From Melampsora larici-populina 98AG31 (lineage: Eukaryota; Basidiomycota; Pucciniomycetes; Pucciniales; Melampsoraceae), in the NCBI RefSeq assembly GCF_000204055.1, contig NW_006768804.1, positions 362,748-426,747 of the forward strand: a DNA stretch of 64,000 nt, written 5' to 3'. Of the stretch, positions 1 through 13,062 are shown piece after piece; position 1 is the stretch's first letter, and each line of letters begins with the position of its first letter. Under the pieces are notes generated by a model that was not told the DNA's origin, did no database searches, and saw only the letters and a program-made list of their open reading frames with translations. The position numbers and the translations under genes were made by a program.

Positions 1-1100
1 TCCTCAATGTCGTGAAGGTTTCAAGAAGTTCATCAGCTTATTTCCCACCAACAATCAACCCAAAGATCCTCAAATGCAATGTCTGATTCTTGATGTTAGA
101 ACTCGATGGAACTCTACATTTGCTATGTTTGAGCGAGCTTTACTCTTAAAGTAGGTGAATTTGCTTGATTATACATAGCACAACTAAAACTCATCTTGTG
201 CTGCTTATGATTAGGAACGCATGCAATCATTTCTGTGACACTCCTGAAGGAGAGAAATTTAAGCTTACTTCCGAAGAATGGAAATCAGTAGAGAACATGA
301 TGAAATTTCTCAAACCTTTGAGTGAGGCAACTGATAAGCTATGTGCTACTCGATATCCAACAGTCAACACAATAATACCCATGTATGTAGCGGTCATCAA
401 TAGACTTCAAGCGGTAAGTCATCATATCTCAGAGGCTTCTTATTGCCGACTCAATCATCTAACCAACTGTATCTTTCAGGTTCGTAGCACCTACGACCTG
501 ACATCACTGATTCCAGCCGCGAACGATATGATCAATAAGTTGGAGACCTACCTATCCAAAGTTCTCACCCGGCGAGCACCAATCTGTGCAACAATCCTGG
601 ATCCACGCTTTAAGCTCAACTTTTTCCAAACTCATTCCAATTCGATGTCTGGATACAATTTAACAACTGAGCAGCTCAGGTCTCATTTTGTTACTGAGGC
701 TGAGAAGTTCAGCCCGCCGGAAGAACTGCTGAGCTCGGGTCCCCCACAACCATCAACATTTACTTCTTCGCTTGATGAGGACTTGTTTGGATCATTGACT
801 TACGATAATCCTTCAATTCAGAATGAGATTGCTCGCTACCTCTCGGAACCCCTTGAGAAACAAGGCAGAGATGTGTTAGAGTATTGGAGAGGGAGTCAAA
901 CCACTTATCCTTGCCTCGCACGCATGGCTAGAACTTTCCTGGCGATTCCTGCAACTAGTACTCCCTCCGAACGAGTCTTCTCTCAAGGTAGAGGAATCCT
1001 TCGCTATCAGCGCTCATCATTAAAACCCGAAAATTTAGAAATGCTCCTTTGTGTAAAAGAATGGTATCGGGCATTTGGTGCATTATACATACAATGCTGA
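1..1100 (+). CDS. hAT-family transposase, C-terminal part (5' end outside window)
   Basis: The reading frame enters from the left edge. Proposed exons are <1-150, 215-413 and 480-1100. The first has the hAT hallmark DVRTRWNSTF followed by RALLLK. Intron 151-214 (GTAGGT...TTAG) restores LLK-NACNHF in frame. The second intron, 414-479 (GTAAGT...TTTCAG), is 66 nt and has no stop, so it also reads through. The last exon has ILDPRFKL and ends with the hAT dimerisation domain, including EYWRG, YPCLARMARTFLAIPATSTPSERVFS and LLCVKEW. These are seen directly; the family assignment rests on established hAT_C motifs. hAT transposases cut and paste elements with short TIRs and 8 bp target duplications. 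No stop or frameshift is visible, so the element may have been intact recently, but its 5' part and both TIRs cannot be judged. No 3' TIR was identified just downstream. Confidence 0.88.
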
Positions 1101-1315
1101 TGCTATAGTCTGATTTCACCTCGATATGTTGATTGTTCAATGTTCACTTCACAAGTAACACATTCTTGTAATCTCATTAAACCTACAGTCTTCTCAAAAT
1201 CATTTCACCTGTTTTCTTACTTTACAAAATGATTGAGTACAACAATTGATAATGAAGGAGTGATGAAGGAGATGGTTCTACTTTGATTCGGATAGGTTCT
1301 TGATGATGAAGTTCC

Positions 1316-1400
1316 TCAGTTTCAATTTCAGTTTCATTTTCAGCTTCAATTTCAATTTCAATATCAGTTTCAATTTCAGTTTCAATTTCTTCTTGAGATT
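1316..1400. repeat. Hexamer microsatellite (TTTCAA/TTTCAG)n
   Basis: About 85 bp are built from alternating TTTCAA and TTTCAG hexamers with small changes. On the minus strand this reads as a Lys-Leu repeat, which is a translation artefact and not a gene. Confidence 0.85.
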
Positions 1401-1627
1401 CATCTTGAGAATGTTTATGTTCTTCTTCTTGTGCTGGTTAATTTTGATTTGGAAATGAGGTTGAAGTAATTTGATCAGTTCTAGTTTTGATAGTTGTACT
1501 TCGAGATCTTCTTCTAAACTTTGATCGATGTGATTTGAATTCGACATTACTTCCTGAGCTCGTCATCCTTTGGGAGTCGTTCGAAGACTCTTCGGCCTAC
1601 GATTTCTCAAGATTGATTCGCAGAATC

Positions 1628-1743
1628 CCCGGCATTCCCCGTCCCCGTCCCCGAATTTCCCCGAATTCGAGGAACAGAAACGATCCCCGAATTCGGGGAC
1701 GGGGATAGGGGATCTCCGAATGAATCGGGGACGGGGCGAGGGA
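1628..1743. repeat. CCCCG/CGGGG-rich imperfect palindrome
   Basis: The left half repeats CCCCGTCCCCGAATT and the right half repeats its complement, AATTCGGGGACGGGG, so the block can fold on itself. Its GC content is far above the surrounding DNA. It may be a transposon end or a degenerate minisatellite; the origin is not established. Confidence 0.6.
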
Positions 1744-2269
1744 CTACTTGGAAAGGAGGAAAACGATTAACAAAGTTTTGGATGATCTCGAGATAAGCTT
1801 TCTTTGTGCCAAGAAGAAGATGTCAAAGTAAGTTTAAAGTTGATGTGATGTGATTGTATTTACATAAATTTCTTCATCTTGTTCTTCATCCGACCGTGAC
1901 CGTACAGAATTGATTTGACTTCTTTTTTGATAGTTTTTCATCCTTGGATTTTCTTGGATTGAGATTTCAAAGTGTAGTTTTTTTTGGGTCACCATCATTT
2001 GAATAATTAACAGTGTGAGTTGATTTTTTCTGAAGTTGAAGCAAATAGATTAGATTTGAATGACTGATGAGGTTTCTTTGAGCCGACATAGAGATACATA
2101 GATACCATAGTAGTCCAAGAATCGAGTGATTGGAAAACATAAAAACTGAAGATGAGTTTGATAAATAGATTGAGTGTAAGCTATGATCTTTCAAAGTTGA
2201 CACAAATGAAACACTCAAACTGATTTAAATCGAATCGAATCCAATCTTTCCTAGTTTCTCAGTCTTTTG

Positions 2270-3557
2270 ATGATCATCATTGGAATCGGTTTAAGATACA
2301 AATCATCAATCGATCAACCCACTTTGAAAACTTTCTACAATCCTACTACTTCTTGTAAAATCTTGAAATATTCATCTGATCATCATCATCCTTCCAATAC
2401 GAATGAATTGAAATATTGTGAAGATTTAATTCATTGGGAGATTGGAAATCTTTTAATCGTAAGTTGTGATGGAGGTAGAAAAGATTGGAATACGGTCATG
2501 GTACGTTCTAAAGTCTCAAAACGATATTCGAACCGATTCTTAATACAAAAAATTAACTGATAACTTTGGTCTTTATGTTATAAAGGGACCATTAAGAAAT
2601 CCGAATCCAAGAGGCAAACTTTACATTCATCATCTAGACCGACCATCTTCAAGTAGTACAACCAATGAATCCAAAGATAATTTATATTCACTTCAATTAA
2701 TTGGATTTCCAATCGAATCTGATTTCCATCCACTTGGCATTGAACTTTATCCTCAAGATCAATTTACTGCACGACTCTTTGTAGTGAATCATAGACGAGA
2801 TCGAAGTGTGATTGAAGTTTTTCAAATCAGAACACCCAAAGAAAATGAAATCCAAGTTCAAGTCAAATGGCTTTTTACTCTAACTGATCCATTACTCAAC
2901 ACTCCTAATTCGATCCTAGCATTCAATTCGAATTCTTTATTAGTCACTAATGATCATTTCATCAATCGTCGTCAGTATGGTGCATTGGGTGCAATCCTTC
3001 ATAGTATTGAAACGATATTCCGATTACCAGGTGGGAATGTGATTTCATTAGAATTTGAAGACTTTGGTCAAGAATCAGCTCAAGTGAAGATCCATCACCT
3101 CACTTTTCCCAATGGAATCGCCATGACCCAAGACCGTTCGATGTTGATCATCGCCACTTCTACTCCCATGAAACTCTTATCATACCAAATCCATCACCCT
3201 GATTCGAATCTCAATCCAATCAACTTCAGTTTCCTAGACTCACGTCAATTGAACTTTGGACCTGATAACCTATCCATCGACGCTCAAGACCGATTAATCA
3301 TCTCAGGTCATCCAAACGCACCCAAGATCTTCCTATGGGTCTTTAACTCGAATCTCTTTCCTCCTCCTGGTAGTTTGATCTCTTTACTAAACCTTCAAAA
3401 CGGATTCCAAAGTGAACTTGAAGATTTGTTTCAAGACGATGGTGAATTCTTTATGACTTCGAGTACTGGATTGATCATAAAAGATCAACTTGAGAATAAA
3501 ATGAAACTGTTGGCTAGTGGGTTGTATCAGATTGGTTTATTAGAATGTGTGAATTGA
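2270..3557 (+). CDS. Paraoxonase/arylesterase-like six-bladed beta-propeller protein
   Basis: Proposed exons are 2270-2500 and 2586-3557, giving about 400 aa; the intron is GTACGT...TAAAG and the join is in phase 0. Motifs follow the PON/arylesterase family in order: CEDL (first calcium ligands), LFVVNH followed by IEVF, PNSILAF, LLVTNDHF, FPNGIAMT, PDNLSID and HPNAPKIF. Family members are calcium-dependent lactonases/esterases. The position of the catalytic His in the usual FxPHGI motif reads HPLGI, so one of the two His of the catalytic dyad appears replaced by Leu, whereas the VVNH His is present. The ATG at 2270 follows an in-frame stop. There is no N-terminal signal anchor as in animal PONs, so an upstream exon could be missing. 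Family is fairly certain; activity is doubtful. Confidence 0.8.
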
Positions 3558-5438
3558 AAGTTGGGGATGATCAATTGGTTTGAACAATTGAGGGGATTGG
3601 GTGGAACTTGATTGAAGAACATGAAGGGTTAAGATCTGCATTGAAATTTGTTTGTTGTATTGTATTTGATTGAATGTGTTTTGAAGATGATCATCAAGAA
3701 GAAAAAAAGCTTGAGATCCAAAAATGGTCAGATGAGTTTCTTTGAAGAATCAATTTGGATATTTGGTTTTGTATGAAGAAAGAGTCTACTAAGCCACGTG
3801 ATGGTGATGTTGAAATTGATTGGTTAAGAAAATATCAGTTGATGATTTGAAGAGTTCTTGTTTAAATCTGATGAGTGATGATGATTTGATTGGATGATCA
3901 GATTGGTCGATGACTGAAACCATCAATCTTGATTCTTTTGGTAAACAGAAGTTGTCACTGTCAGGAATGGCTTACATGGCAAGTTTGCTGAGGATCGGAT
4001 AAGATTTTCATTCCAGATCATCTGATTCAGAAATCTTTAATCGGTCAACAGCACCGCTATGATTTATGATTTTGTTCATCACATCATTCAATTTCAAGTG
4101 GTTGTTGACTTTACTCCTTTTCTTCTTTACTTAGATTTTCTTTCTTCATTAAAATTGGTTAATCCACTTCTTTATCAACCAAATCACACTCCACTAAACT
4201 TGGTAGAGTTTCTCTAATTCTTAGCAGTTATTTGTCTGTCACCGTCCTTTCTTTTACAAACTATCAATGGAGTGGAGGTTTTATACTAATTTTTAGTATA
4301 CTACCACCCTGTTGGGTCTCTGGTTTTCTACCTCTGTAGTGAATTTTGAGTCAGACCCTTTACTAGAGTCGTCCTAGGTCAATCAAAATCATAGTCTGTC
4401 TACAAGTCGCCAATCAAACCTGCCCAAACCTTCCAGACTCCACGTTCCAGACCCATTCCTCTAGGTTGAATCAGATTTCAAAGTTTGATAAGATCGTCAA
4501 GCTGCAGGATATGGATATGCACCACTTATGAGTTACAGATCTTGAAGTGACGATTGGAGTGGATATTAGTTTTTGATATTGAACTTTTTTGTATTAAAAG
4601 ATTGGTTACTTGATGATAATTGGTTTTGATGATTACGATTTTTGAGATGGAGATGGAATTTGAATTGAACTTGATTGTATGGTTACTGGTGTTTTCTAGA
4701 TTGAGTTATTTTCCAATTCAATTCAATCGTACTCAGAATCATCAGCATCATATTTCATCATGATTCATGAAGCATGGTTTCAAGTTTATTCTTCTTGATT
4801 GGCTTTCTTACAAACTTTGAAGTACAACAACAGTAAATTGCTAATATCACTCACTTGTTTTTCTTACCGTCTTCTCATCTTCTTGACTCGAGATATACAT
4901 CTCCATTCTTAAACTTCTTCATCAATCCTTCACTTGTGATCTTTATTTCTATTCAAATCTCTTTCTTGTCTTTCTAAACGCATTCCATCTTTCTGTAACT
5001 TCGATCGGTATACGAAGTTGGATCGATCGATAGGGTTATAGGTAATCTAGGTAAGGATCGCTTAATTAGTTTGCTTGAAGTTGAAAGTCAATCACTGATG
5101 TGAAACTTTTGATGAACTTGTTTGTTTTATATTGACAATTCCAGTGGTCTCGATCTCACAATCGGATTCGGATTTCAAGGGTGACAGTGACTCGGGCGGG
5201 GGAAGAAATTCAAAATCGATATCAAAGACTTGAAAGTTGAGACATCTAAAAAGCAGAACGAGTGAGGATACAGAAGATTATAACGAATTGTGAACCAGTT
5301 GTCCACTCAAACACCCCCACGAACACCATCCTAAGTCCAACCCCCACTCTTTCAACCTTCATCGGTCAGCAGCTGTCAGCAGCTGTCTAGGAAAAAGAAA
5401 AAAATAGTGCTGTGGTGCCATTAGCGTACAATTTTTAC
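3558..5438. other. Intergenic region and presumed promoter/5' UTR of the zinc-finger gene
   Basis: No gene was recognised in about 1.9 kb. The sequence is AT-rich with many homopolymer runs. A short palindrome around ATACTAATTTTTAGTAT lies near 4286-4304. The last several hundred bases presumably hold the promoter and 5' UTR of the C2H2 factor. No clear TATA box decides the start. Confidence 0.5.
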
Positions 5439-8400
5439 ATGGAGAACATGAACAATCAATCTGCATTTCAACAACAACAACAACATCAGCATCAGCATCA
5501 GCATCAACTATCAACACTTCATCCACATCATCACCCTCTTCAACATTCAACATCACATCCACAGCAACAGCAACCACTTCCATCACCATCTAACGTTCAT
5601 CAACACTGTACAGCCCAATCACAACCACAACCACAATCCAGACCACCACCCTTAAGCATCCTTCATCATCATCCACAACAACAACAACAACATCACTCAC
5701 ATCTTCCATCAAACCAATCACACTATACGAATCATCCATTGAATTCACCATTCCCACAACTTCATTCACCTCACCCAATATCACCTAATCATCATCAGAT
5801 CAATCACCATAATCCAAAAAGGAAATCATCTTCGAATGATTCATTAAATCCGATCAATCAAAATCAACTGCCACCACCAATTCAACCAGAGCCAATCACA
5901 CAAACCAGTACTACGCCTACTACGACTATTAAAAAAAGAAGAAGACGTAGAAGTGCGATCACCGGAACACTCTATAATCCAGATGAAGAACCAGATCCAG
6001 ATCAAGAGATCTTATCACAACCTAATCATCAATTGAATTCACCTTCATCAAACAAATCAAAATCAACAGTAGTAGTCACGGAAACTCAAAAGAAATTACA
6101 AACTAAATCAAACCCAACCTCTTCATCTTCTAATGGTTTAGAGAAAAAGTTTGCTTGTGATTGGATCGGATGTCAAAAAGTGTTTTCAAGACCTGATCAT
6201 CTTAGTGAGCAATTTTGTTTTTCACATGACTCTTTTTTGACGATCAGGAATATCATCTAATGATTTGATTTTCGATCATACTTGATACAGGTCGACATCG
6301 ACTGAATCATGAACCTGAAAAGATTTATTCATGTGATCGGTGTCCACGTAAATTCGTAAGAGGTAAGCAAGAAAATCCAAAAAAACGCTTTGCGCATCCG
6401 CTGGGATTCTAACTATGAACTTATCCGCAATCCACACATAGCCGATTTGTTGACAAGACATGTTGAACGACATGAAAAGAAGGCAGCTTCATCAAAACTT
6501 CAAGCGTATAATCAAATACCTTCTACTAGGTTTACAAATCCGATCAGTAACCTTAGTCCAAATTCCAATCCTCATTCTAATCAACTTCAACCACCACCAT
6601 TGAATTCAACACAATTACATCCACCGCCACATCCACTTCCAACTCATCATCCACATCCAACACAACATGATCCACCACCACATTGTCAAGTTGAAGATCA
6701 ACAATCTTCAGTCTCACCTCATGCAATTCATACACATACATTATCTAGTCGTACTGAAACACAGCAATATCCTGCTTCACCTTTACTTAATACCCATCGA
6801 TTAGAAATCACCGATGAATCACAACCACAATTTCCTGTTTCTCCTCATCTGATACATCCTAATCGAATATCAAATCCTAATGAATCAACTTCATTCTCGA
6901 TGGGACATCCATCACCTCTTCTGATCCGTAAGTTTTTCACTTTCAAGAATTTTGATTCTTGCCAAATTTTACAGTCTTGAAAAAACCAAACTGATCTTAT
7001 CATTCTCTTCGCCTTTTCTTTATAGCTGAAGCAAAAGTAGAATATATGGGAGGAGGGAGAAGAACATCAGATCCACCCACGATCATCCCAGATCAACAAT
7101 CAGTCCAGAATCCAGATTACGAAATCAACAGTACCACCCCGTACAGTTCAATTCGATTTCCATCTACAACTAATACCACACCCTTAATAAGTAGAGTCAA
7201 AGAATTAGTAGAAGAAAAACCAAGTTATCCAACTGATGAATTTAATATAACTCAAGGCTTACCTGGTACATTTTCATCTAATGATAATTTTGCAGTAGAT
7301 GTACCGTTCTTTACTGGACAGGATTTTCAATGGCTCTTTGATGGTACATTGGATGATTTACATCGACATCAACATTTATTTCATCCTAGTCCTAATCTTT
7401 TAATTGAACCTAATCATCTTACGAACAATACCGCCACCACACATCAACATCATCCATTGCAGAACGAAGAAGAGAATAAGAATGGGTTTGGGAAGGATGT
7501 GAATAGGTCTCATAATTTATTGGGGTATCAATCACTTCATCATCAGCATCAGCAACAACAACCACAAGATGAAGAGAAAAGATGGAATGGAAACGGGTTG
7601 GAATTGGTTCATCATCATCATCATCATCAACAACCACAAGATAGAAATGAAGTGACAAAGTTTAAAGATTCTTTAGTGAGTCTCAATCCAATGGGACATC
7701 ATCAACCAATCCAAGTCAGTATCAAGTCTTTTCATTCACTCATCCTTCATTTTTTCCACATATACGTGTATGTTTTTTAACCCAAAAATCGATACTTCTT
7801 TCAAAAAATGGTATATAGGTACAAGAAAAATCAGGAGAAATTTTAACAACCATACCTTTTTTACCACCACCATCATCATCATCACCATCACTCACACCAT
7901 TACCACCACCTACAATGACAAGGATCATAAGTTCATCATCATCTTCACATCCATTATCAAACGAATTTGAAATTAATCAAACTCATTCTAAACTTGAAGA
8001 TCTTCATCCTGCTTCTTGTCATCATGTGAATCATATGAGAGATTTATCGGTTTATGTTTCTTTTGAAACTAGAGATCGGATTATTCAAACTGTTAAAGTT
8101 GAGTTTCTTTTACCTCCTGCTCCCCAAAAAGCTTTATTTTCATTTATCGATCCATATTGACTGGCTGAGTTTTTTTGGTGTTTATAGAACGAATTAAGTT
8201 TTCTTGAAAATGATGTTAGGTTTGGGATTAAAGAGATGTCAACTTATTTAAACTTATATTGGATTCATGTTCATCAAACTAGTTTTCCAATCTTACATCG
8301 ACCTACATTCAAGTTAAATCCAATCTTTCATTCTCCTTTTTTTCTTTCTTCTAAACTAAGAAACAAACCAAGCAAACTGATATATCTGTGGGTGTGTGTT

Positions 8401-11020
8401 TTTGCGGGTGGTATGTAGGACGAGTGAAGCTTCTGTTTTTTTGTTATGTTTGATGATGTGTTTAGGAGCATATTGTGAGTTTCTTTTCTTATGATCAATA
8501 AGAGAGATATGAGATTAACATGGAGTTTTGTAAAAAAATAGTTACGGATTCCGAAGGTCATGAATTAGCTACTGTATTATATGAAGATATAAGAAAGAGA
8601 GTGATTAGTGTAAGGATTTCAGCCTCTTGATTTTCAACGGATTTAGATAAACCGATTTGATTGTTTTTGATTCTCGATGTTCGATTTAGTCACCTGAATT
8701 TAAACCTAGAGCTTCTTTAGATATCATTCAAGTCACACTTTTAATGATTTTATATGGTAAACTTTGTTCTACTAGAACTCATCATGAAATGGCTCATATT
8801 TTTTGGGTATGTCATCAATCTTTCTTCAAGAAATTCTCTGGCTTTTAAATATTCAAAAAAACGAATTAAATTGATGATTCTTGTTCTTCTTTTTGCATCA
8901 ATTTTAGGGTTCGATCTTAACGATGTATAGAAGAAGTGCACTTTTTTCGCCTAGAGTTTCTTCGATTCCTAATGAATTTAAAAATTCGATTGATGTTCAA
9001 TGGAAGGTTTGGATTGAAGATGAATCATCAAAAAGGTAAATCAGAAACAGATCCTTTGATAAACAAAAATTACTCTTTTGTTTCTTTGAAAGACGATCCA
9101 AATAAAAAAAACGAAGAACTAACCAAACGTCTCATTTATTTTGGTTTTTGTCAAACAGAGCAGCATATGCAGCCTTTTTGATAGATGTACAACATGCAGC
9201 AATTTTTAGACATGCTCCAACGCTTTCTGCATTTCAAATTCAACATGTTTTACCTTCAGATGAAGAAGAATGGAACGCAAAAGATTCGATGAGTTGGAAT
9301 GAGATTCATTGTAAGATCTTATCACATCAAAGAAGAATGGGAGGAGAGAGTAATGGGATTGGAAACAATAATGGAACGTTATTTATGAGTGCTTTGAAAG
9401 CGAGTTTGATGCCTGGAATGGCACCTCCTTTCTTAAATCCGTTCTCTAGGGTGGTGATTGTAGGTGCAAAAGTTTTCGTTTCGATTTTCGTTTGAAAGGC
9501 AGTTTAAGATTTGATGAGATTCTCAAAGATTGATTTATGATTTGATTTGATTTGATTTGTAAAAATTGAGTGGATTTAATAATAGTTACATGGATTGATT
9601 TCAGTGGCATTTGATTTACAATGGAGAGATGTGTTTATGATTGGATTGGTGACTTCTAGTTCTTCTACTTCAAATTCGTCGAATCAATCCAATGAAAATC
9701 AAAATGGGGTTAAAAAAGATTGGAGAGAAACGATTGCGGCTGCATTTAATTCTTGGAAGATTTGTTTAGATAGTTGTTGTGAGTTTTTTTGTTTCTCAAA
9801 CTCACTTCGTAAAACAAAAAACAGTAAAGAGGAATTGATGATGTGTTTTTTGTGTTTTTTGTCTTTTCTAAAAGTGATTTCTTCTAATGCTCCTGCTCAT
9901 CAATTATTAACGGCTTCGATTTCGATTTATGCTTTAGCTCATATTGTTTTATCTATTGATGTACATGAATTACAAATATATGCAGGAGCAGAGAAAACCT
10001 TAGGGTTAACAGTTGCAAATCAAGTAGTAGAAGTGAGTACCTTTTATTCTCATCTTTATTTTATAATTCAGAGAGAGAGAGAACAAAAAGACAAGAAAAG
10101 TTGAAAATGATGGGGTTGATTTACTTTTTTTTTGGAAATTTTTGAGAAGAGTACTAAATTGAAAGTTAAAAGATGGGCAGATAGTAAAGAAGGTAGAGCA
10201 TCTACTTGGCATGCTGCTCATTTTTTGCGATCTAGTTTAATTGATTTAGATCAAGTTAGTGAAATGTTACATTCTTTACATTATACTTGGGCATGCTAGT
10301 ATGTGAAACCCCCCCTCGTTTTTCTTTTATCCGCTTTTGTTTTTACTCGAAGACTCTCTAAGAGAACTAAACAAAAAAAAGGAAAAAGATTGACGTTTGG
10401 TGGTTGATTTTTTTCTTGGTAGTATTTCGGTTCTTACGGTTGTGGCTTATGGCACTGCATTAGATGAAATGGAAAGAGAATTGGAAATCACTAATCGAGA
10501 TCAAAATTTACAAAAAATGAATCGGAATCGGAATCGACACTCATCTTATCAAAATGAAAATAAACAACATAGTTTAGAAATCGCCATGAGATATCTTGAT
10601 ACGGTTCGTCATTTCCTTTTTTTTCTCCTCTTCTTCTTTCATAACCAAAACCAAAACTAACTTGATTGTTTTTTGGTTTGGGTCATCAAATAGATGTGTA
10701 CTGGTTGTCCTGAAGATTTAAAAGATTTAAAAGTGGTCGTTGATCATCAAGTTGATTCGATTGGATTGATTGAAATGATTTATCAAGTTATTAAATCTTC
10801 TAGATGGGAAATCGGTATGTGATTTGTCTTGTTTACCAAAAAAAACACTCTTGAAACATACGAAAAGATTTTCTCTTGTTTTTTTTGGATGATTGAAGAG
10901 CAAGGAAAGGTGTTGATTGATGGGTTTTTTTCTCTCTCTCTCTCTCTTTTACTATTAGCTTTGGAAGGTGCTAAGATTTTAGATGGATTGATTGTTAGTA
11001 AAAGTAAAGATTTAGATTAA
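5439..11020 (+). CDS. C2H2 zinc-finger transcription factor with fungal_trans domain
   Basis: Seventeen proposed exons: 5439-6204, 6291-6362, 6442-6927, 7026-7714, 7819-8097, 8188-8312, 8419-8474, 8542-8609, 8690-8806, 8908-9035, 9159-9463, 9605-9778, 9875-10032, 10150-10298, 10423-10603, 10694-10814 and 10959-11020. They total 3936 nt, exactly 1311 codons plus stop. Two C2H2 fingers lie at about residues 240-290: CDWIGC with RHRLNH, then CDRC with RHVERH; both are completed only by splicing. The fungal_trans (PF04082-like) region starts near residue 765 with YLNLYWIHVHQ and PILHRPTF, followed by ILYGKLCSTRTHHEMAHIFW and later WHAAHFLR. The N-terminal third is His/Gln/Pro/Ser-rich. It is probably a nuclear DNA-binding regulator like other fungal C2H2/fungal_trans factors; targets are unknown. 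The exon 5 donor (GTTAAA at 8092 or GTTGAG at 8098) and the exon 11 end are the least certain. Confidence 0.9.
5466..5560 (+). repeat. CAA/CAT/CAG trinucleotide tracts encoding Gln/His
   Basis: Runs of CAACAACAA and CATCAG encode poly-Gln and a His-Gln repeat near the N-terminus of the zinc-finger protein. Similar CATCATCAT runs occur at about 7540-7640. Such tracts change length by slippage and lie in predicted disordered regions. Confidence 0.8.
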
Positions 11021-11783
11021 TAGAAGATAAATTGATTCTTTGGGTTTGGAGATTGTTGAAGTATGGAATTTGAAAGTTTTGATGATATATATAATGCTTG
11101 GATTAGTTAGTACAATTTTTCTCTCTCTCTATATATATATTATTTATACGGTTTTGTGAGTCGGTTATGAAGATCTTGAAGAGAAAAAGATATATATAAA
11201 TTTTCTTGGGGTTTAGTTTTTGTTGTTGCTTGAATTAGATTTTGAATCTTATTGAATATTTTTTTCTTTCTTTCTTGGATAGTTTCTTGAACTTCTTTGT
11301 TTTCTTTTGCTTGAAGAATTTGATTTATTTCTCTTTATCTTTTGATGATCCTTTATCTTTTTTTTTGGTGGTGGTGGGTATTTATTTCTTCTTGATCTTT
11401 TTACATATATATATACATACACTTGTATCTTGATTTTTTTTCTAAACAAAGCAGATAGACATATAGGGAAAAGGCATATGTAGTTTGAAATTGAATGGAT
11501 TTTTTTCTTCTTTTTTTTTCTTGAGGTTTTTCTTTTGTTGATCTTCATGTGATTTTTTTTGGTTCCGTTGCGTTGCGGCTTGATTTGAATTTGTTTCTTG
11601 TATATCATTTTTATTCGATTATTATTAAAGAGTTTATGAAATTCATTTTGATGGGTTTTGTTTTTCTTACTATCACTTTATGTAAGTGGTAAGAAACAAA
11701 CTTGTTGTTCGGTCTCGGATTTGAATGGTTTTCTTTGTCTTTGTGTAGCAGAAGTATGTACATAGTATGCATTCTGAAATGTA

Positions 11784-11882
11784 CAGTCGTTTGCAAAAAG
11801 CTTGTCCAAATTTGCCCGCAAAACTCGAGCGATTTGGGATCATTTGGCAGTGAATTTGTGACAAGCTTTTTGAAAACGACTG
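11784..11882. mobile_element. Palindromic 99 bp MITE, Tc1/mariner type
   Basis: TIRs start CAGTCGTTTGCAAAAAGC and match over about 23 bp with one mismatch; similarity extends weakly to about 36 bp. TA dinucleotides flank both ends (11782-11783 and 11883-11884), as expected for Tc1/mariner insertion. There is no coding capacity, so it is a non-autonomous element. Confidence 0.82.
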
Positions 11883-13053
11883 TAACAAATTTACATTTTG
11901 ATCGTGGTTGAGCCTTGAGCTATCTCATAAACTCTATTGATCTTAAAGATGCTACAGAAAAATATCTTACTTATCGGCCCTCAAATGATTGATCATGGTA
12001 TGCATGAGCCTAGTGAGGAAAATCTTTGAACTGAAGGGAGTCGGACCTCAAAATTGGGATTCATTAAGATCTTTCTTTTAATTACTTCATAGGTTGATTC
12101 TGATTTCCTTTGATCCTCTAGATAATCGTATTTACTCTCAAAAACACGCACAAAGAAACAGGAAAGACGTAAAATTTCACTGGTTCACCCAAAAAAAAGA
12201 AACTAAATCTTCTTTGTTCTTTTTGTACATAGTATTAGAATTCTGCTGGATTTGCACACTGCTACCTTTTCTTGATCCTACATTGTCTTATATGTAGAAA
12301 TCATTCACTTGAAGTTTTTCTTCAAAATGAATCTTTGAAAGAAACTTATTTTTACAATCATAGTTATTGACATTTTCTTCACAACTTCTAGTGGCTAAAC
12401 AAAAAAAAACTTGTCTTTAACGTTCAAGCCAAAAAGACAAATTGGGTTGCGTGATAGATGTTGATCGGTACTCTTCCTTTTAGCTTTCTATGATGGCATT
12501 GGATGAGTTTCATTGATACAAGTTTGGGTCTTCAAGATCTTATTATGTGCTTGAGTGAAGTCGAGAAGGGAATCCCATCACAGCTCTGGATGTCAACAAC
12601 GCTGGCTGGAGTTGTTTTAACAAACATTCACGCTCTAGGTTTGTGACTTCTATCAGTTTGTATTACTGGTCTGATCGTTCGGCGCCTTCAGCTTTCGGTT
12701 CTGAGCCTCCTTGATACATATCTTGGACAACTCCATGGAACATACAACATGTGCTTGCAGCTTGAGTGACGTCGAGACTCGAGAGCCCAATCACCGCTGG
12801 GCTCCCGGCAATCGGATGCAGACCGCGTTAGCTGAAGGTGTTTCACCAGCTTGAATATGTTTTTAATAGTATCAATCCGCTGCACTCGCTGAGCAACGTT
12901 TTCACGAGTCAATCAAGAGGCTCAAATCCGATAAACACCGAAACAGAGGCTATGTGATCTTGAAGGATGGAGTCGATGAACATTTACAGCCAAATAACAT
13001 CGCCTTGCTTCTTCATATGAGTGGGAGATGATTCGAGATCCGATTGATAAGAA

Positions 13054-13062
13054 TATATAAAC
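13054..13062 (+). promoter_or_regulatory. Candidate TATA box of the secreted-protein gene
   Basis: TATATAAAC lies about 265 bp before the ATG at 13327. If used, the leader would be long, or an unseen 5' UTR intron is present. Supported only by sequence and position. Confidence 0.35.

Larger units (their letters stand above)
1101..2269. other. Intergenic stretch with two low-complexity blocks
   Basis: There is no convincing gene between the hAT stop and the paraoxonase-like start. It holds a TTTCAA/TTTCAG microsatellite near 1316-1400 and a CCCCG-rich block near 1628-1743, listed separately. The rest is AT-rich, and a promoter for the downstream gene probably lies within the last few hundred bases. 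Confidence 0.6.

Noticed and set aside
1278..1547. Minus-strand Lys/Leu-rich ORF
   Set aside because: It is only the translation of the TTTCAA/TTTCAG microsatellite.
5359..5784. Minus-strand Val/Asp-rich ORFs opposite the zinc-finger gene
   Set aside because: They are antisense shadows of CAA/CAT repeats in the real first exon.
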